Assembly: GCF_015706575.1 (NCBI RefSeq)
Contig: NW_024037072.1
Location: 4,779,001-4,843,000 of the forward strand
From: Patiria miniata
Taxonomy: Eukaryota > Echinodermata > Asteroidea > Valvatida > Asterinidae
DNA length: 64,000 nt
Direction of reading: 5' to 3'
Both the position numbers and the translations under genes were made by a program. Of this stretch, positions 8,031 through 21,349 are shown in pieces (within the stretch, counting starts at the first letter, position 1; every line of letters starts with the position of its first letter). The notes under the pieces were generated by a model. That model was not told where the DNA came from and searched no databases. It saw only the letters and a program-made list of their open reading frames with translations.

Positions 8031-11000
8031 CGGTTCAGTTTGTTCCCACACTGCTAGTGAATAGCACAAGTAATCATAAAAGCGCCGGTTGTATGATGAA
8101 GATTCCCAAAACCTTCTTTTGCCGTTCCGGGTGCGATTCATGTTGCTAATGAAGTTTAGAGAGACTTCCTATTAAAGCATATGACAAGATAACGTGTCAT
8201 TCTTTGGGGGACACGATGTTTAATAAGACTGTCCACTTTAAACTGCTGCGGGTACTCGGCATGCCTACATTTTTCCAAAAAAAAAATATGCCAGCGTTTC
8301 AAACGCTACAGAAAAACGGCGGTGGTCTTTGATAACACTGTCATAAACTAATGCAACTGAGCTGCCATCTGATTTAGCTCTTTAGTTTCATGGCCATAGA
8401 CCAAGCAATCCGTACTATACAATGTAGTTTCTGAAGCCAAACGTCGATGCAATTCATGGTTATTTTAGGACATTGCTGTTTTTTTTGCATTATTCTCCTT
8501 GTTTGAGATTTGAAATGGTTTGTACTTTACATTATGTCACATGACAGTACAGTAGGTTAGGCTATGCATAGGTCATACCTGTATCATATTCTGGCGTTCA
8601 CAATTCAGGAATTGTGGGTGATGGCTGTTGTTCGCTTGATTTATATACTATTAACGTTTCACCGTAGTCACAGAATAAAATTAGTAGCCTACCCATTAAT
8701 GCGTATCAACATAAAGAGTATAAGGACGTCCTGAATGCGTCCTTTGGGCTCCAAAACGCGTTTACTGACAAGTGATAATGCATGTTGTTGGGAGATCACT
8801 CTAAAGAAGATTATGATCGTGTCTATATATTACGGTTTTCGTGTAATTATCGCTCCGAGGAATTTCGGGGCACGCGTCCTCGAAAATCGACCCTTTGGAG
8901 TGCTAGACTTTATTTAAGTCACGCATATATCTTTTTCGAAAACCCACCTGCTGTCATTGCTATGGGATTTTCCCACTAACAAATTGTTGCCTGAATCAGT
9001 CAGCATTATTCGCGGCACTAGTCTGGAGTTGATAGCTTCGGCTCACAATTGGATGGCTGTATTTTGCAAACTAACAGTGTTTTTCTACATTTTCTCCCGA
9101 AAGTAGGACATTATGTGGTTTTCCTTTGATCCAGACCTTCGCGATGCGATAGGTATAACTATCTAGTAAAACAATTATGTTTGGCCGTCTCTGGGAAAAG
9201 ATTATCTTTAATACCAATTTCTTTAACATTCATTCGACTGTACAATGATGATTATGAATTTGAGGCTGACAATTCCACGCCTCCTTTAATCCCGAATTTC
9301 CCTCAAATTCGATGTTCCAGCATTTCGAATAATTATTAATTTGACTATGATTTCTTGGGGTTTTTTTTACATTTTAATTTGGTCAAAGTTACGATTACAA
9401 TGATAAACACAGAAAATCATTTTGTAAGAAAAAAAGGAGTTGTGGTTTATTCCATTATGATAATGCTTAACAATGTTAAGAAAACCTTGCAATCTGTCAT
9501 TTATTCCATGTTAGTTTATAACTTTGCATAACTATCGAAATTATATATACATGTAATATGCTAAATATAAAAGAACAAAATCAACATATCGTCAAAGGAA
9601 CATTCAAATAATGTGATTAATTGAAATATGTGGTATAATGATTTGCAAGCAAAGGACCCTTAAGGCCCTTTCAGGGAATTTAAACAAAAATTTGTCATTT
9701 ATGTCATTTTCAAGCCTGATCGTTCATGTGACGCATACACATCTTTAAAACAAATGTTATAGTTTCTTTACTTATCAGAGGAGTTTGTGAAATTTATAAT
9801 CATAAGGCAAAAATATATATATATTTCTCCTTCCGCTGATCCTACCTACCCTATTTTGACAGCCCTACCCTTCTTTTTTTAGGGGGGGGGGGAATGAGGG
9901 GGGAAAAACATCAATTACTACGGTGCCCTTTACCTTTGACTACACGTAAACACCTACATAATGAACAACACCGAAAAAAATGCAAAAAAAGAACACCCTA
10001 CCTACCCTATTTTCAAATGCCAAGTAATCGGAAGCAGAAGTTTTTTGGCCTAAGTAGGGGTGAGGTTCGTCCGGAGTTTTTCCAGATTTCAGGATTAAAA
10101 TAAAAGAAAAATCTTTGAAATCTGGAATTATTGAGGTTTTTTATACCTTAAATGTTATGTTATTTAGAAAATTTTCTAGAACCAAAGAAGTGGGTATTTG
10201 GCGGGATACCTTCAGGCAAGTACAAACATATACCAAAAATCCTTTGTTGCTCTGGGCCCTTGGTGACTCTCAGACCCCGTTGATTATTTCGAGGGTACAA
10301 TTTCACTTTCCCTAGTCTCACCTCGGCATAAATGATGTTCAAAAGGTCCCAAAAACGTGTACAAGCAGATAACCTTTAATTAATTTCTCAAAAAACAACT
10401 GAACGTGAGTATTTCATGTTGATGAGGCATATTAATTATACTCTTGTGTATAATTAGTGAAAATATCCTGGAAATCCGTTCATGCAAACCAGATATCTAT
10501 AACATTATAACAGTCTATGGGTATTTCACACATTCCGATGGGATGGGCTGTTAACTTCATTTTAATACATCAGAGTGAAAAATCCCATGACAATCTGATA
10601 CACTTATATCTCTAACTGTGTGAATCCCACTGGAATCGGTAAAAAAAAAACTCACAGCCTTTTACAATCTGTTAGCATTTTTACTGATTATACATACACA
10701 AGAGTATAATTAATATGCTCCATCAAGATGAAATACTTATGTTAAGTAGTTTTTGAGCTACATGTATTAAAGGATATCTGCTTGCACAACTTTTTTGGAG
10801 ACAGCCTATATACGTATTCGTTTAAAAATGTGAGCAGGTTGCAATTTTTTATTGTTCATTTGTTGCCACCCTGCATTTTTAATTTATTTTAAAGACTGTA
10901 ATATTAACCGTAATGTGATTCGAACTTTTCATTTTGTTTAAATAAAAGCCACTTTATTGTCCATCTCTGTGTCCAATTTTAGTTTATTCGACTATTGAAC

Positions 11001-11784
11001 AATTCACATAGATCATTGAAAACTTGTTTTGGCAAACCTATTAAATTATCCCTGGACCTGTTCAAAGTTTAATTTCAAAATGGCAGTGTTCATCAGATTC
11101 GCCTCGAATACACATCTGGGTACACATGCTAATTAAAGCAATCGATGGGAAACCGAGCAGTTTTTGCCGTCACAAAATGGCGGTTGACAGAACATTTTGC
11201 TGCTTCGCTGATGATTGTACAATGATCCTCAAGCCCAAATTCGTGTACATACTAATTATGAGAGAGTTCTGAGAGCCATGGAATTTGGGAATTGAAGAGA
11301 TATGGCAGTGCACCTCTGGCCTGGACTTGGGCTTCCAATTCGGAGCAAGATTTTGGATGCAATTGGGCCCGTTGTTTTAGGGGTGGTCTGCTTTGGTGAG
11401 AATTTCTGGAACTTAGTCAATGGTCAACCCACCCAAACATTGAAAAGAAAATGAAAGATGACATGTTGATCATCATATTTCTGTGCATCCTGTACACCTG
11501 TGAGAGATCCGAGTATATTCTTCAAAGAATTTTAGAGTATGGCCATTAATAACTGGTGTGTATTAGATTTTTTTAAATGGGATGTGCACCCACAGGCCCT
11601 GGCATTCAGAAGCCATCTTTAATGTGTGATTTAATTCATTAAAAAAAGAAATGAATACACAATTGTAAGAGGTCAAATCATTCGTATCCCTGTGGAACAA
11701 AAGCACACACCCAAAGATGGCTGCAGCACGATGGATCTGTTTTGTGTATACTACGCCCTCAAGAGTCCTACTTGAAATGATCGA
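8031..11784. other. No gene recognised; spacer before sulfotransferase A
   Basis: This 3.7 kb stretch contains only short open frames without recognisable motifs. It holds AT-rich sequence, a poly-G run near 9882-9891, and an inverted-repeat element at 10347-10797. The last few hundred bases lie downstream of the minus-strand gene ending at 11974 and may include its 3' untranslated region. Confidence 0.6.
10347..10797. repeat. Inverted-repeat (MITE-like) element
   Basis: About 110 bp at 10347-10457 recur inverted at about 10684-10797. Shared blocks include gcagatat/ac, ttaattatactcttgtgtat and gtatttcat. The interior is about 225 bp with no coding capacity. It is probably a non-autonomous DNA transposon or foldback element. 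No clear target duplication was identified. Confidence 0.7.
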
Positions 11785-11973
11785 TCAAGTCAAATGTTTT
11801 GAGCTCAATTAAAGGCGCAGTCTAATGTTAAAAAAAAATCAGTATTATAATTTCGTCTTACAATCATCAATTCATTCACTTGGGAGTCGGAGACGCCCTC
11901 GGTAGCAGTACAAGACCATCAAGCTATAAAAAGGAAGCACTTCATGGAATTAAGTTATGACAGTAAACTAACT

Positions 11974-14804
11974 TTAAGTTACCGGAAGACGTGTCTGATC
12001 AATGGTGGTGTAATCGTTAGCACGCCCTCTGTTGTTGAGTAAGCTCCGTATACTCGGCGGTATATCAAATCCGAAGAGACTAAAATCTAACTCGTAGTAT
12101 TTGTACAGGTCCTCTATTTCTGCGGTGGTAAGAGTGGAATAGTATCGAAGCAGCGTGTCCCCATTGGAACTTCCCGTGGGGTTTGTAGTGAAATTCGGAA
12201 ATCGGAATTTGGGGTCGGCCCCGACGGCTGTTAGAATGAAATCGGCGTCGGTCCGTAAAGAGTCGTAGTGTCCGATCCAGTCGTAGTCGACGAGGCACGG
12301 ATGACAAATCAGATTCATCGGTTTCCAGTGATCGTTCATATACTGCCGGGTCTTCGGACCGCCGAGATGCGACAAGAATCTCACGAACTGCGAGAAAGTG
12401 ACGTTTAGCGTGCCGTCTTTCCTGCGCTGGGATTGCAACAGTCTCTGGACATTTTCAGGCGAGCCACCGGTCATTCGAATGATCTTCTCGCTGTACTGCT
12501 TCCTGGTTACTCGACTCGCAGGGTAGTCCTCCTGAAATTTATCCTGGTACGCCGACAGTACCCTCTCGTAAGGGTTCCGCACGACGACGAATTTCCTGTA
12601 AGTTGCTAATAGTTTCTCCGCTTCAGCGACGGTGTAGCTGGCCAGCGTACGGAACGTTCTCCACGTGATAATGTGTGTTTCACTCTGCCCTATCTCTTCC
12701 ATGGAATCATATATTCCGCTCATGACAAGGAACAGACGCTCCCAGCTCGTAGAGCCCACCTTTGGTATAAAGCAATAAATCAACTTGAGAGAGTCTATGA
12801 CTAGGAAAAAGTTGAACATGGAAGCCAGTCTGGTTTTGTTCCTTGACTCGTCCAGACGGTACCGTGGGGGATGGTGGTGGGTGTCCGCCCCATGGGCATG
12901 GAGCGCACTGCACATATCCCACGCCAAACCCTTGCGGTACAACTGCTGCTTTTCCCATAAGCAAGTCCGGTTATTGCACGATTCCTGCATTACAAAAAAA
13001 GGAACAGAAAACAACATCCAAGTTATGTTAGGTGCTTTATAGATCACCGTACTGTCAATTTTGGTTTTTTGTTTTTTTAATAATGCTCCCCGTTATGTTA
13101 TTTACAACTTGAAGAGTTCAATGTTCTACTTATGAATATTCTTCCCCAGTTGTGTTATCCAGGTTTTGGGATTAGTGTTTCTGATAGATTTTTTTTCTTT
13201 TCTGAAAACGTGGTCACAATAAACACATTGAAGGTTATCACTTTACACCCCCCCCCCCCCCTTCGACCCCACATTGCGACTATTGAGTCGGCAACGAATC
13301 GATCGTTAGGCCTACAACTCGGAGGAACTGGCAATAATAGTTTTTAACATACCCTGTTAAAATTGTCAACATACGCATTGCCGGGATCCAATTACTCCTT
13401 ATCATTTCAGATCAAGCGAAATACAAACATGTCCTAATAAAGCTATGGTTCTTTCGTTGTTGCCCCCATAATTTTCTAGTGTCCTTTGCGAATTGCATAA
13501 TCAGTAAATTGAACTATAGCAAGGTTAGTAGTTATTCTTTCAAGGGGAGTATACTTTAGCGGCAGAAACTCACGTCTTGCTTATAACTTACACGAGTTCC
13601 TTTATGTTCCTGCGACTGATCCTTCCCTCGCTTAGCTAGTAGCTTGTTCATTGAAATGGGCTCTGCAAACGGGAAGAAATTAGAAAGGTAACGAAAATAC
13701 TGAGCTGATTATGCTTTATTTTTTTTAACTTCGCACCGGTCTTTATGAAAGCCTGCTCACGACACACTTTTATCACAAAAAAATTTGCACGTTGCTTTGA
13801 ATAAGTCACCCGTCTGTTCATTAACATAGACTGGAGCACTGTATGCATGGAAGCAGAACAGGAACGTATAAATAAGATTTCAGAATTAATTTGCTGATGC
13901 AAGACATTTTACGAAAAATCGGAAGATTTAATTTTGTGATTTAAAAAAAATGTGGATCAACTATAGCGGGATTCCCACCAGCTGGGTGGAGTCATCTACA
14001 TTATACTACAAGCCGCTACAAGTGTGTGTTTGCCTGCAATCGGGGACCCGCTATTGTCCCTCTTTTGTTTGTACTTGAACTTTTTAGGAAGACCATCATG
14101 TTTTGTACACGAATCCAAATTGGGGACCTTCGGGAACCCTATTGTCCTCTTTTGTTCACTGACGTCCCCTATTGAATGCAGAGACAAACTCATCTGCCTG
14201 GACATCATTTCGTTGCTTCTATTACCTCTAACGAATTATGTATGTTTTTGGAATACCACACTTAGGATTACGTAACACTGCAACAAAGCGTTTGTAGTTA
14301 GTACATTTTTATTTGGTGCACACAAAAGTCAAACTCTGATTCGTTCACAGCCCAAACTTTGCCTCTTCGGTTCGGTCGAGCTTATAGTTAAACAAGCTCG
14401 GCATGAGCGTTTGTAATGAGGCGACTGAGTGCAAATCTGCTTTGTTTATCGTCATATTTTGTTTTGTAGTATTTCTGAACACCAATTAATTAGGCACTGC
14501 AATATACATTGACTATTAAGATTTTATCTGAAGAAGAATTTCGTCGAAACGGTTTAACTCTGCGTGCTGGATTATTGTACTGCTTTTGCAGTTCTGTTTT
14601 CGAATCGAAAGTATATCTTTTCCTGTTCATGTGTCATTAGGCCTACTATGTCCCGTTGCGGAAGTGCAAGAACTAAACTGCAAGGATTTGTTTTTGCCTA
14701 CCTCTTATTATACTTGCCGGAAGACCCAAGCGTTGAATACTAGCCAGCACGGTCACGGCCACAACGACCACACAGCAGAGCATACATCGTCCGGCCCGAG
14801 ACAT
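11974..14804 (-). CDS. Carbohydrate sulfotransferase A (HNK-1ST/CHST family), Golgi type II membrane protein
   Basis: Three exons: 14702-14804 (ATG at 14804, donor AGAG|gtaggc, phase 1), 13592-13662 (acceptor gtttgcag, donor CGT|gtaagt, phase 0) and 11974-12984 (acceptor taatgcag, stop at 11974). They join into about 394 residues. Residues about 8-22 form a hydrophobic signal anchor (CCVVVVAVTVLA), then a stem and a lumenal domain. The 5'-phosphosulfate-binding loop is IPKVGSTSW (about 131-139) and the 3'-phosphate-binding motif is RNPYERVLSAY (about 194-204). A DYDWIGHYDSL segment and a FPNFTTNPTGSS block follow, as in the Sulfotransfer_2 family. Such enzymes move sulfate from PAPS to glycan hydroxyls in the Golgi; the acceptor sugar cannot be told. 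Unlike genes B, C and D, the loop reads GSTSWE, with Ser for Cys or Thr and Glu for Lys. Confidence 0.9.
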
Positions 14805-15580
14805 TGCTCATTATGAACTGCAGTCTGTACACTCAGCACTTGTACAGTTTTGAAGATCACGGATGGCGCACATACTGACATGAAACTGTAATGCACACCA
14901 TACGGAGTTGATATCTGCTGGGCTGATTTCAAGACATGAACTTGGGTAGAAATTGCGTCAGCATTGCTGTTTGAATCGAACTTCCTCATCCAATAGCAAA
15001 CATGCTTGTATTCACTTGATCACACAACCCGCCCAAGCTCACAGTCACTGTTTATTCGCGACTAGGGAAGGGAAATGACCTTGCCGTGCCCTTTCAATAC
15101 AGATTTGTTATAGGATTTCATAGACCGTGTTGTACCTTGTACCTTGAAGATCAAACTTCCGAACTGTCGACCAGGAACTGTCAGTACATAACAGCCTAGA
15201 TGTTAACAATGGATGCATGCATGCTTTGCCCAAGTTCGCAATCTACAATCAGAATTTATATGGTTGGACAAAACAAGTTTGTTTACCCCTTTAAGGAATT
15301 TGTCCCTTAGTGCTCCCCTTCAATGTATATGGGTCATTCCACGTCAGCCCATTCTACCTCCATGGACACACCTTATACTTAATGGAAACGATCAAGTCAA
15401 AATGTTTTTGAGCTCAATTGAAGGCGCAGTCTAATGTAAAAAAAAAAAATCAGTATTATAATTTTGTTTTACAATCATCACTTCGGAGTCGGAGATGCAC
15501 TCGGTAGCAGTAAAAGACCATCAAGCTATAAAAGGAAGCACTTCATGGAATTAAATATAAATTATGACAGTAAACTAGCT

Positions 15581-18500
15581 TTAAGTTACCGGAAGATGTG
15601 TCTGATCATTGGTGGTGTAATCGTTAGCACGCCCTCTGTTGTTGAGTAAGCTCCGTATACTCGGCGGTATATCAAATCCGAAGAGACTAAAATCTAACTC
15701 CAAGTATTTGTACAGGTCCTCTATTTCCGCGGTGGTAAGAGTGGAATAGTATCGAAGCAGCGTGTCCCCATTGGAACTTCCCGTGGGGTTTGTAGTGAAA
15801 TTCGGGAATCGGAATTGGGGGTCGGCCCCGACGGCTGTTAGAATGAAATCGGCGTCGGTCCGTAAAGAGTCGTAGTGTCCGATCCAGTCGTAGTCGACGA
15901 GGCACGGATGACAAATCAGATTCATCGGTTTCCAGTGATCGTTCATATACTGCCGGGTCTTCGGACCGCCGAGACGCGACAAGAATCTCACGAACTGCGA
16001 GAAAGTGACGTTTAGCGTGCCGTCTTTCCTGCGCTGGGATTGCAACAGTTTCTGGACATTTTCAGGCGAGCCACCGGTCATTCGAAGGATCTTCTCGCTG
16101 TACTGCTTCCTGGTTACTCGACTCGCAGGGTAGTCCTCCTGAAATTTATCCTGGTACGCCGAAAGTACCCTCTCGTAAGGGTTCCGCACGATGACGAATT
16201 TCCTGTAAGTTGCTAACAGTTCCTCCGCTTCAGCGACGGTGTAGCTGGCCAGCGTACGGAACGTTCTCAACGCGAGAATGTGTGTTTCCCTCTGCCCTAT
16301 ATCTTCCATGGAATCGTATTTGCCGCTCATGACAAGGAACAGACGCTTCCAGCTCGTACAGCCCACCTTTGGTATAAAGCAATAAATCAACTTGAGAGAG
16401 TCTATGACTAGGAAGTGCTCGAGCATGGAAGCCAGTTTGGTCTTGTTCCTTGACTCGTCCAGACGGTACCGTAATGGCGGATGGTGGTGGTGGGTGTCCG
16501 CCCCATGGGCATGGAGCGCACTGCACATATCCCACGCCAAACCCTTGCGGTACAACTGCTCTTTTTCCCATAAGCAAGTCCGGTTATTGCACGATTCCTA
16601 CATTACAAAAAAAAAAAACAGAAAACGAGATACATGTATAAGTGGTGTTAGATGTTTTATAGATCACCGTATCAATTTGGTTTCTATTTATAATGCTCCC
16701 CGTGCTGTTATTTATAACTTAAAGGGTTCAATATTCTACTTAGGCCTATGAATATTATTTCCCAGTTTTAAATCCGAAAACGTGGACACAATAAACACGT
16801 TTAATATCATCACTATAGTTGTGGCGATTGTGAGGTGCTTGTGCCTTCATCCCCCCAAAAAGAAAAAGAAAAAGTCGCAGAGCAGCAATTCCCTCCCCCC
16901 CCCCCCTTCCCCCTTCCTGGTCTATTACATTTGAGCAGATTCGCTGATTAATTATGCAAGACAACCGCATCTTGACCTCTAGGCTTTGACCAATCAGTGG
17001 GTGCTTTCTATATCGGGTCTTTGGCGATTTACCGTTGTCGCGTCATAGACGTAACATGGATAAAAACATATATATATACCCTTAGACACAGCAACAAACT
17101 GTGGCACACGCTATGTATTATGTTACGCGATACGCATCCGGCTGTTGTTGTACTTACAAAACGCTGCATTCGAATTGAACAATCAAACGTTTAGTCCTGA
17201 TTTGGGAATGAAATGACGTCACGACTTAGTTAAGTCGACTCCGATTGGCCGAGGCGCGAGATCGCACAAATCTGCATGCTTTGACATGTCAGACGTTATA
17301 CAGGAGACTTGGCTCCGTGGATAACGGGTGATACCGCCAGTATATGTTAATTGCGACTGCAGTGTCAGCCTCGAATCGATCATTGCAACTCGGAGGAAAT
17401 GGCAATAATTGTTTTAACATCATAATCTCCCGTTAAAATTGTCACCAAAATTCTTTGAACTCCTTGCCAGAATCCAAATACTCCTTATCATATCAGGTCA
17501 TGCAAGCGAAATACAACATGACGACCCCAAACATTGTGGTTCTTTCTTTGTAGCCACCATCATTTGCGAGTTTGATAATTATTCAATCGAACTATAGCAA
17601 GGTTGGTGGTTTTTCTTTAAAAGAGGAGTATACTTCAGCGGCAGTAACTCACATCTTGCTTATAACTTACACGAGTTCCTTTGTGTTCCTGTGACAGGTC
17701 CTTCCCTCGCTTAGCTAGTAGCTTGTTCATTGAAATGGGCTCTGCAAACGGGAAGAAATTAGAAAGGTAACGAAAATACTGAGCTGATTATGCTTTTTTA
17801 GACTTGGCATCGGTCTATAATAGCCTACTGATACACTGTAAAAAAAAATGTTGGATAAAACACGATTGGGCAATGTAATTTACCCAGCATTGGTATGAAA
17901 TAACCTCAAGTCATATTGGGTTGAATTGGGTAAAAACTGTCAAAATTGGGAATAATTTGCCCAAGGTTGTTGGCAGTTGATAATTCGACCAGCATTGGTC
18001 GAATGACCAACCCACATTTGCCCAACTCCTTTTACAATGTAAATACAAATGTTTATCACAAAACACTTGCACGTTGCTTTAAATAAGTCACCCGTCCGTC
18101 CATATAAGACAGGAACATTGTGTACACGGAAGCAGAATTGAAGATCCAAAATTAATTTGCTGATGCAGGAGATTTTACTGAAAAACGAAAGATTTTTTTT
18201 TGATAACATAAAAATATGTACTGATCAATAAACAGTATACGGGACCATCTCCCTGTACATGATTTCGTTGCTTAAATAGCTCTGACGAATGATGTATGTT
18301 GTTGGCGTCCTACATTCAGGATTACGTAACACTGCAACCAAGTGTTTGTAGTTAAGTTAGTACATTTTATTTGGTACACCCCAAGATCAAACAATGATTC
18401 GTTCACAGACCAAACACGAAACTTCTGCCACGCATATGTTTCTGACATTGCAGTGCTAGCAAACAGTCTATCTTCAGCTCGGTCGAGCTTATAGTTAAAC

Positions 18501-20302
18501 AAACAAGCTCGGCATGAAAGTTTGCATATGGAAGTACAGTCTCTCAATTGAAACTGCAAGTTGAAATTAACAGAGATAACTAAATTTCACTGATAGCTGC
18601 TAGGTAACTTGTATTTCAAACTGTGCTGAGTGCAAATCGGCTTTGTATTTCGTCACATTTTATTTTGTAATATTACTGAACACTAATTGTATACATTGAC
18701 TATTAAGATTTGATCTGAAGAACATTTCGTCGAAACTGTCGCATGAAGCACCCAAGTTCCAGTTTTAAAGAGTTTATTTTAGGCTAATGGCAATCCAATC
18801 ATCTACAAATAGTCTGTCTGGCTCTAAATGTAAGAGAAAAAACTAAATAATGTCTTGAAAAAGCATTACACGTACATACCTGCTTAATTAATTACCGTGA
18901 AATCTTTCGGTTCATTTTAGGTTAATGACATAATTTAGTATCTGCAATAGTCTTTCAGATTCACATTTGTGGAATTAAAAGGAAGTTCAGTGATGACTTG
19001 AAAAAACAATTTGTCCGCATACAAACAAGGCATAATATAGCCAAGCGTTAAGTTTTGCATAATTTGATGCTTTATTTACCGTGAAACCGTTACAATTATG
19101 AAACTTTTGGCATCAAAATACTTCATGTTGGGTTATGATGTAATTCGGTCATCTACAAAAAGCATTTTCAGCTCTGCATTTGAGAATAAATAATGCCTAG
19201 AAAAAAATACTGTATTATTACATACATTTGTAATTATTTCCCATCGATTTACAATCTTTTGAAATTCAAGTTTTAGACAGTTTGTTTAATTTGGATAAAC
19301 GACATAATTAAGTTATTTTTCAGCATCACATGGAACATTTCAGTGATACTTTGGAAAAATACTGTGTAAGCATACAACACTGAATATGACCAAAGCGTTA
19401 CATGTATTTGCTGAATAATTATTTCCTACTTAATTAACAAAACAACAATAAACTTTAATTATGATATTTGTTTTGCATCAAAGACTATTTAGTGACATGC
19501 AATTCAGTCATTTACATTTATGGAAACAGTGTGGTTTGCCTTATGGATATAAAATCAGTAATGCCTAGAAAACCAGGTGGTACATGTAATAAAACATTGC
19601 ACATAATTATAGATACACAGCATGTCAAAGCATTGTTTTTGCATTAGTATCGTTATTTTGAAATCCCTTTGGCTATGAGCGTACACTCTGACAGTTATTT
19701 ATCATTAAGTATTCCAAGTTGGTGACAATCTGCATTGAAATCGGAGGGGCCATTGCCGAGATCCTTAAGGCGATGTATTGTCAGAGGCCCCCAAAAGAGG
19801 ATGTTTTTGGTTATAACACTTCGAACGAAGATTGTGCTTAAACCTGCCACCTGATAGATTGGCAACAGAAAGAATTGAATTCAGCACCCTCGAATTGACA
19901 AAGAACAAGCATTTTTTGTTGCCACCAAAAATCTTGAACGGACTTCATTTTCTAGGCAAGATAGGATTTCTGGCCCACGGTCTAGCAGTGACTTAGTTGT
20001 GAATTCTAGTCATTGGAGTTTTGCTTGATAATATTAATAATATTGTGCTGCTTTTGCAGTGTCAACATAAACTATAACATTACGTTTTCGAATCGAGAGT
20101 AGCTCTAAGTTTCCTGTTTATGTCATTACTTTCCAATGGGCATTATGTCCAATGCGGAAGTGCAAGCAATAAACTGCAAGAATGGTTATTTTTTTTGCCT
20201 ACCTTTTATACTAGCCGGAAGACCCAAGCGTTGAATACTAACCAGCACGGTCACGGCCACAACGGCCATACAGCAGAGCATACATCGCCCGGCCCGAGAC
20301 AT
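15581..20302 (-). CDS. Carbohydrate sulfotransferase B (HNK-1ST/CHST family), tandem duplicate of A
   Basis: Exons: 20203-20302 (ATG at 20302, phase 1), 17671-17741 (phase 0) and 15581-16597 (acceptor taatgtag, stop at 15581), giving about 395 residues. Exon 1 encodes a signal anchor (MLCCMAVVAVTVLVSI). The catalytic exon has IPKVGCTSW (about 132-140), the PAPS 5'-binding loop, and RNPYERVLSAYQDKF (from about 195), the 3'-binding site. It differs from gene A at about two dozen of 336 aligned residues in the last exon, mainly near the PAPS loop and C-terminus. The loop here is the canonical GCTSWKR. The gene lies about 0.8 kb upstream of gene A on the same strand. Its first intron is 2.46 kb against 1.04 kb in A because of repeat insertions. 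Confidence 0.9.
17832..18041. repeat. MITE in intron 1 of sulfotransferase B
   Basis: The ends are tacactgtaaaaaaaaatgttgg and, inverted, ccaactccttttacaatgta. Comparison with the matching intron of gene A shows this stretch is absent there, so it inserted after the duplication. The interior repeats ttgggt/ttgccc motifs. It is non-coding, and the TACACTGTAAAAA-type ends resemble common animal non-autonomous DNA transposons. Confidence 0.75.
18735..20045. repeat. Degenerate tandem repeat block, about 180-bp units, in intron 1 of gene B
   Basis: About five diverged units recur with starts near 18772, 18914, 19110, 19275 and 19470. Each contains, in order, variants of ttttaggttaatgacataat, catctacaaatagt, cagctctgcatttg, aatgcctagaaaaaa, tacatac and ttaattatttaccgtgaaa. 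The block sits between cgtcgaaac and attgtgctgcttttgcag, which are nearly adjacent in gene A, so it looks like an insertion. It has no coding capacity. Confidence 0.6.
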
Positions 20303-21349
20303 TGCTCATAATGAACTGCAGTCTGTACACTTACTACATGTACTTGTACCATGGGCTACAGTTTTAAAGATCACGGAGGGCGCACATGTACATGTACATG
20401 TCATGTGATGCACACCGTACGGCGTTGATATCTGCTGTGCTGTTATAAAGACATGGACTTGGTAGAAATTGCGTCAGCGTTGCTGTTTGAAGCGGAGAGC
20501 AGCATTGCTGTTTGAATCTAACTTCCTCGTCCAGTAGCAAACATGCTGTGCGTTGTCTTCACTCAATTCACACAACGTACTGCATGGTCAAGCCATATAA
20601 ACATCCCCAAGTTCACTATTTATTCGCGACTAGACTGCATGCACTGTAGCATGTCACTGTCTTGTATAGTGCCCCTGTAGTTTAGGGTTGAACACGTGTA
20701 ACGAATTCCCAAGTTGTGAACGGCCGCAAGCACAGACGCGGTCAGCATTGCCAAACAGGACGTCTCGCAGCGCGCGCTAAGTCCTTGGGAATATTGAGCA
20801 AACGGCCTTGCAAGTGCTTATAATGTTTTATTGCACAGGTTAGGTACATGTACATGTACATGGCTACTATACGTGCGAGTTCTTACGTACGTCTAGTTCA
20901 ACCACATGTACAAGTATACATGAGGCTTCGTCATAGGTCACGGTCCGGTCTGTATGACATTACACACTGAAAACACTCGTAAAAGGTCACAGTTAATGGG
21001 AACCCCCTTTGATGGCGATACTATGGGTGTTACTAACGCCATATCACGGGAAAAGGAGATGACCTTGCTGTACCCTTTCAAATAGTATTTAATAATTACC
21101 TCCGCCAAGGAGGTTATGGTTTGGCTGTGAACTGGATAGTTGCGGGCAGATTTTTATGAACATTTGTGTAGGGTGGTCCTAATTGGAACCATTAGATTTT
21201 GGATGCAGGATTCTTCACCATTTTGTATGTGCAAATGTGCCATAGGCCATGAAATTGCGACAACCCTCCCCCCCCCCCCCCCCCCCCAAGGAAAAAACTA
21301 ATGGACCCGCCCATTTTTTTTTGCATATGCCCTTTTGCTGGGAACAGCT

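Larger units (their letters stand above)
11785..20660. repeat. Tandem segmental duplication carrying sulfotransferase genes A and B
   Basis: Unit 1 (about 11785-15064) and unit 2 (about 15388-20640) are alignable along their length: the 3' flank (ggcgcagtctaatg), all three exons, intron edges, and the 5' flank (tttattcgcgacta). Unit 2 is about 2 kb longer, mainly because its first intron gained a MITE (17832-18041) and a tandem-repeat block (about 18735-20045). Both units are in direct orientation. Confidence 0.85.

Noticed and set aside
11974..13047. Starting the gene A protein at the in-frame codon at 13047
   Set aside because: The bases above 12984 form a poly-pyrimidine tract and a TAATGCAG acceptor, and the real upstream exons are found at 13592-13662 and 14702-14804 with matching phases, as in gene B.
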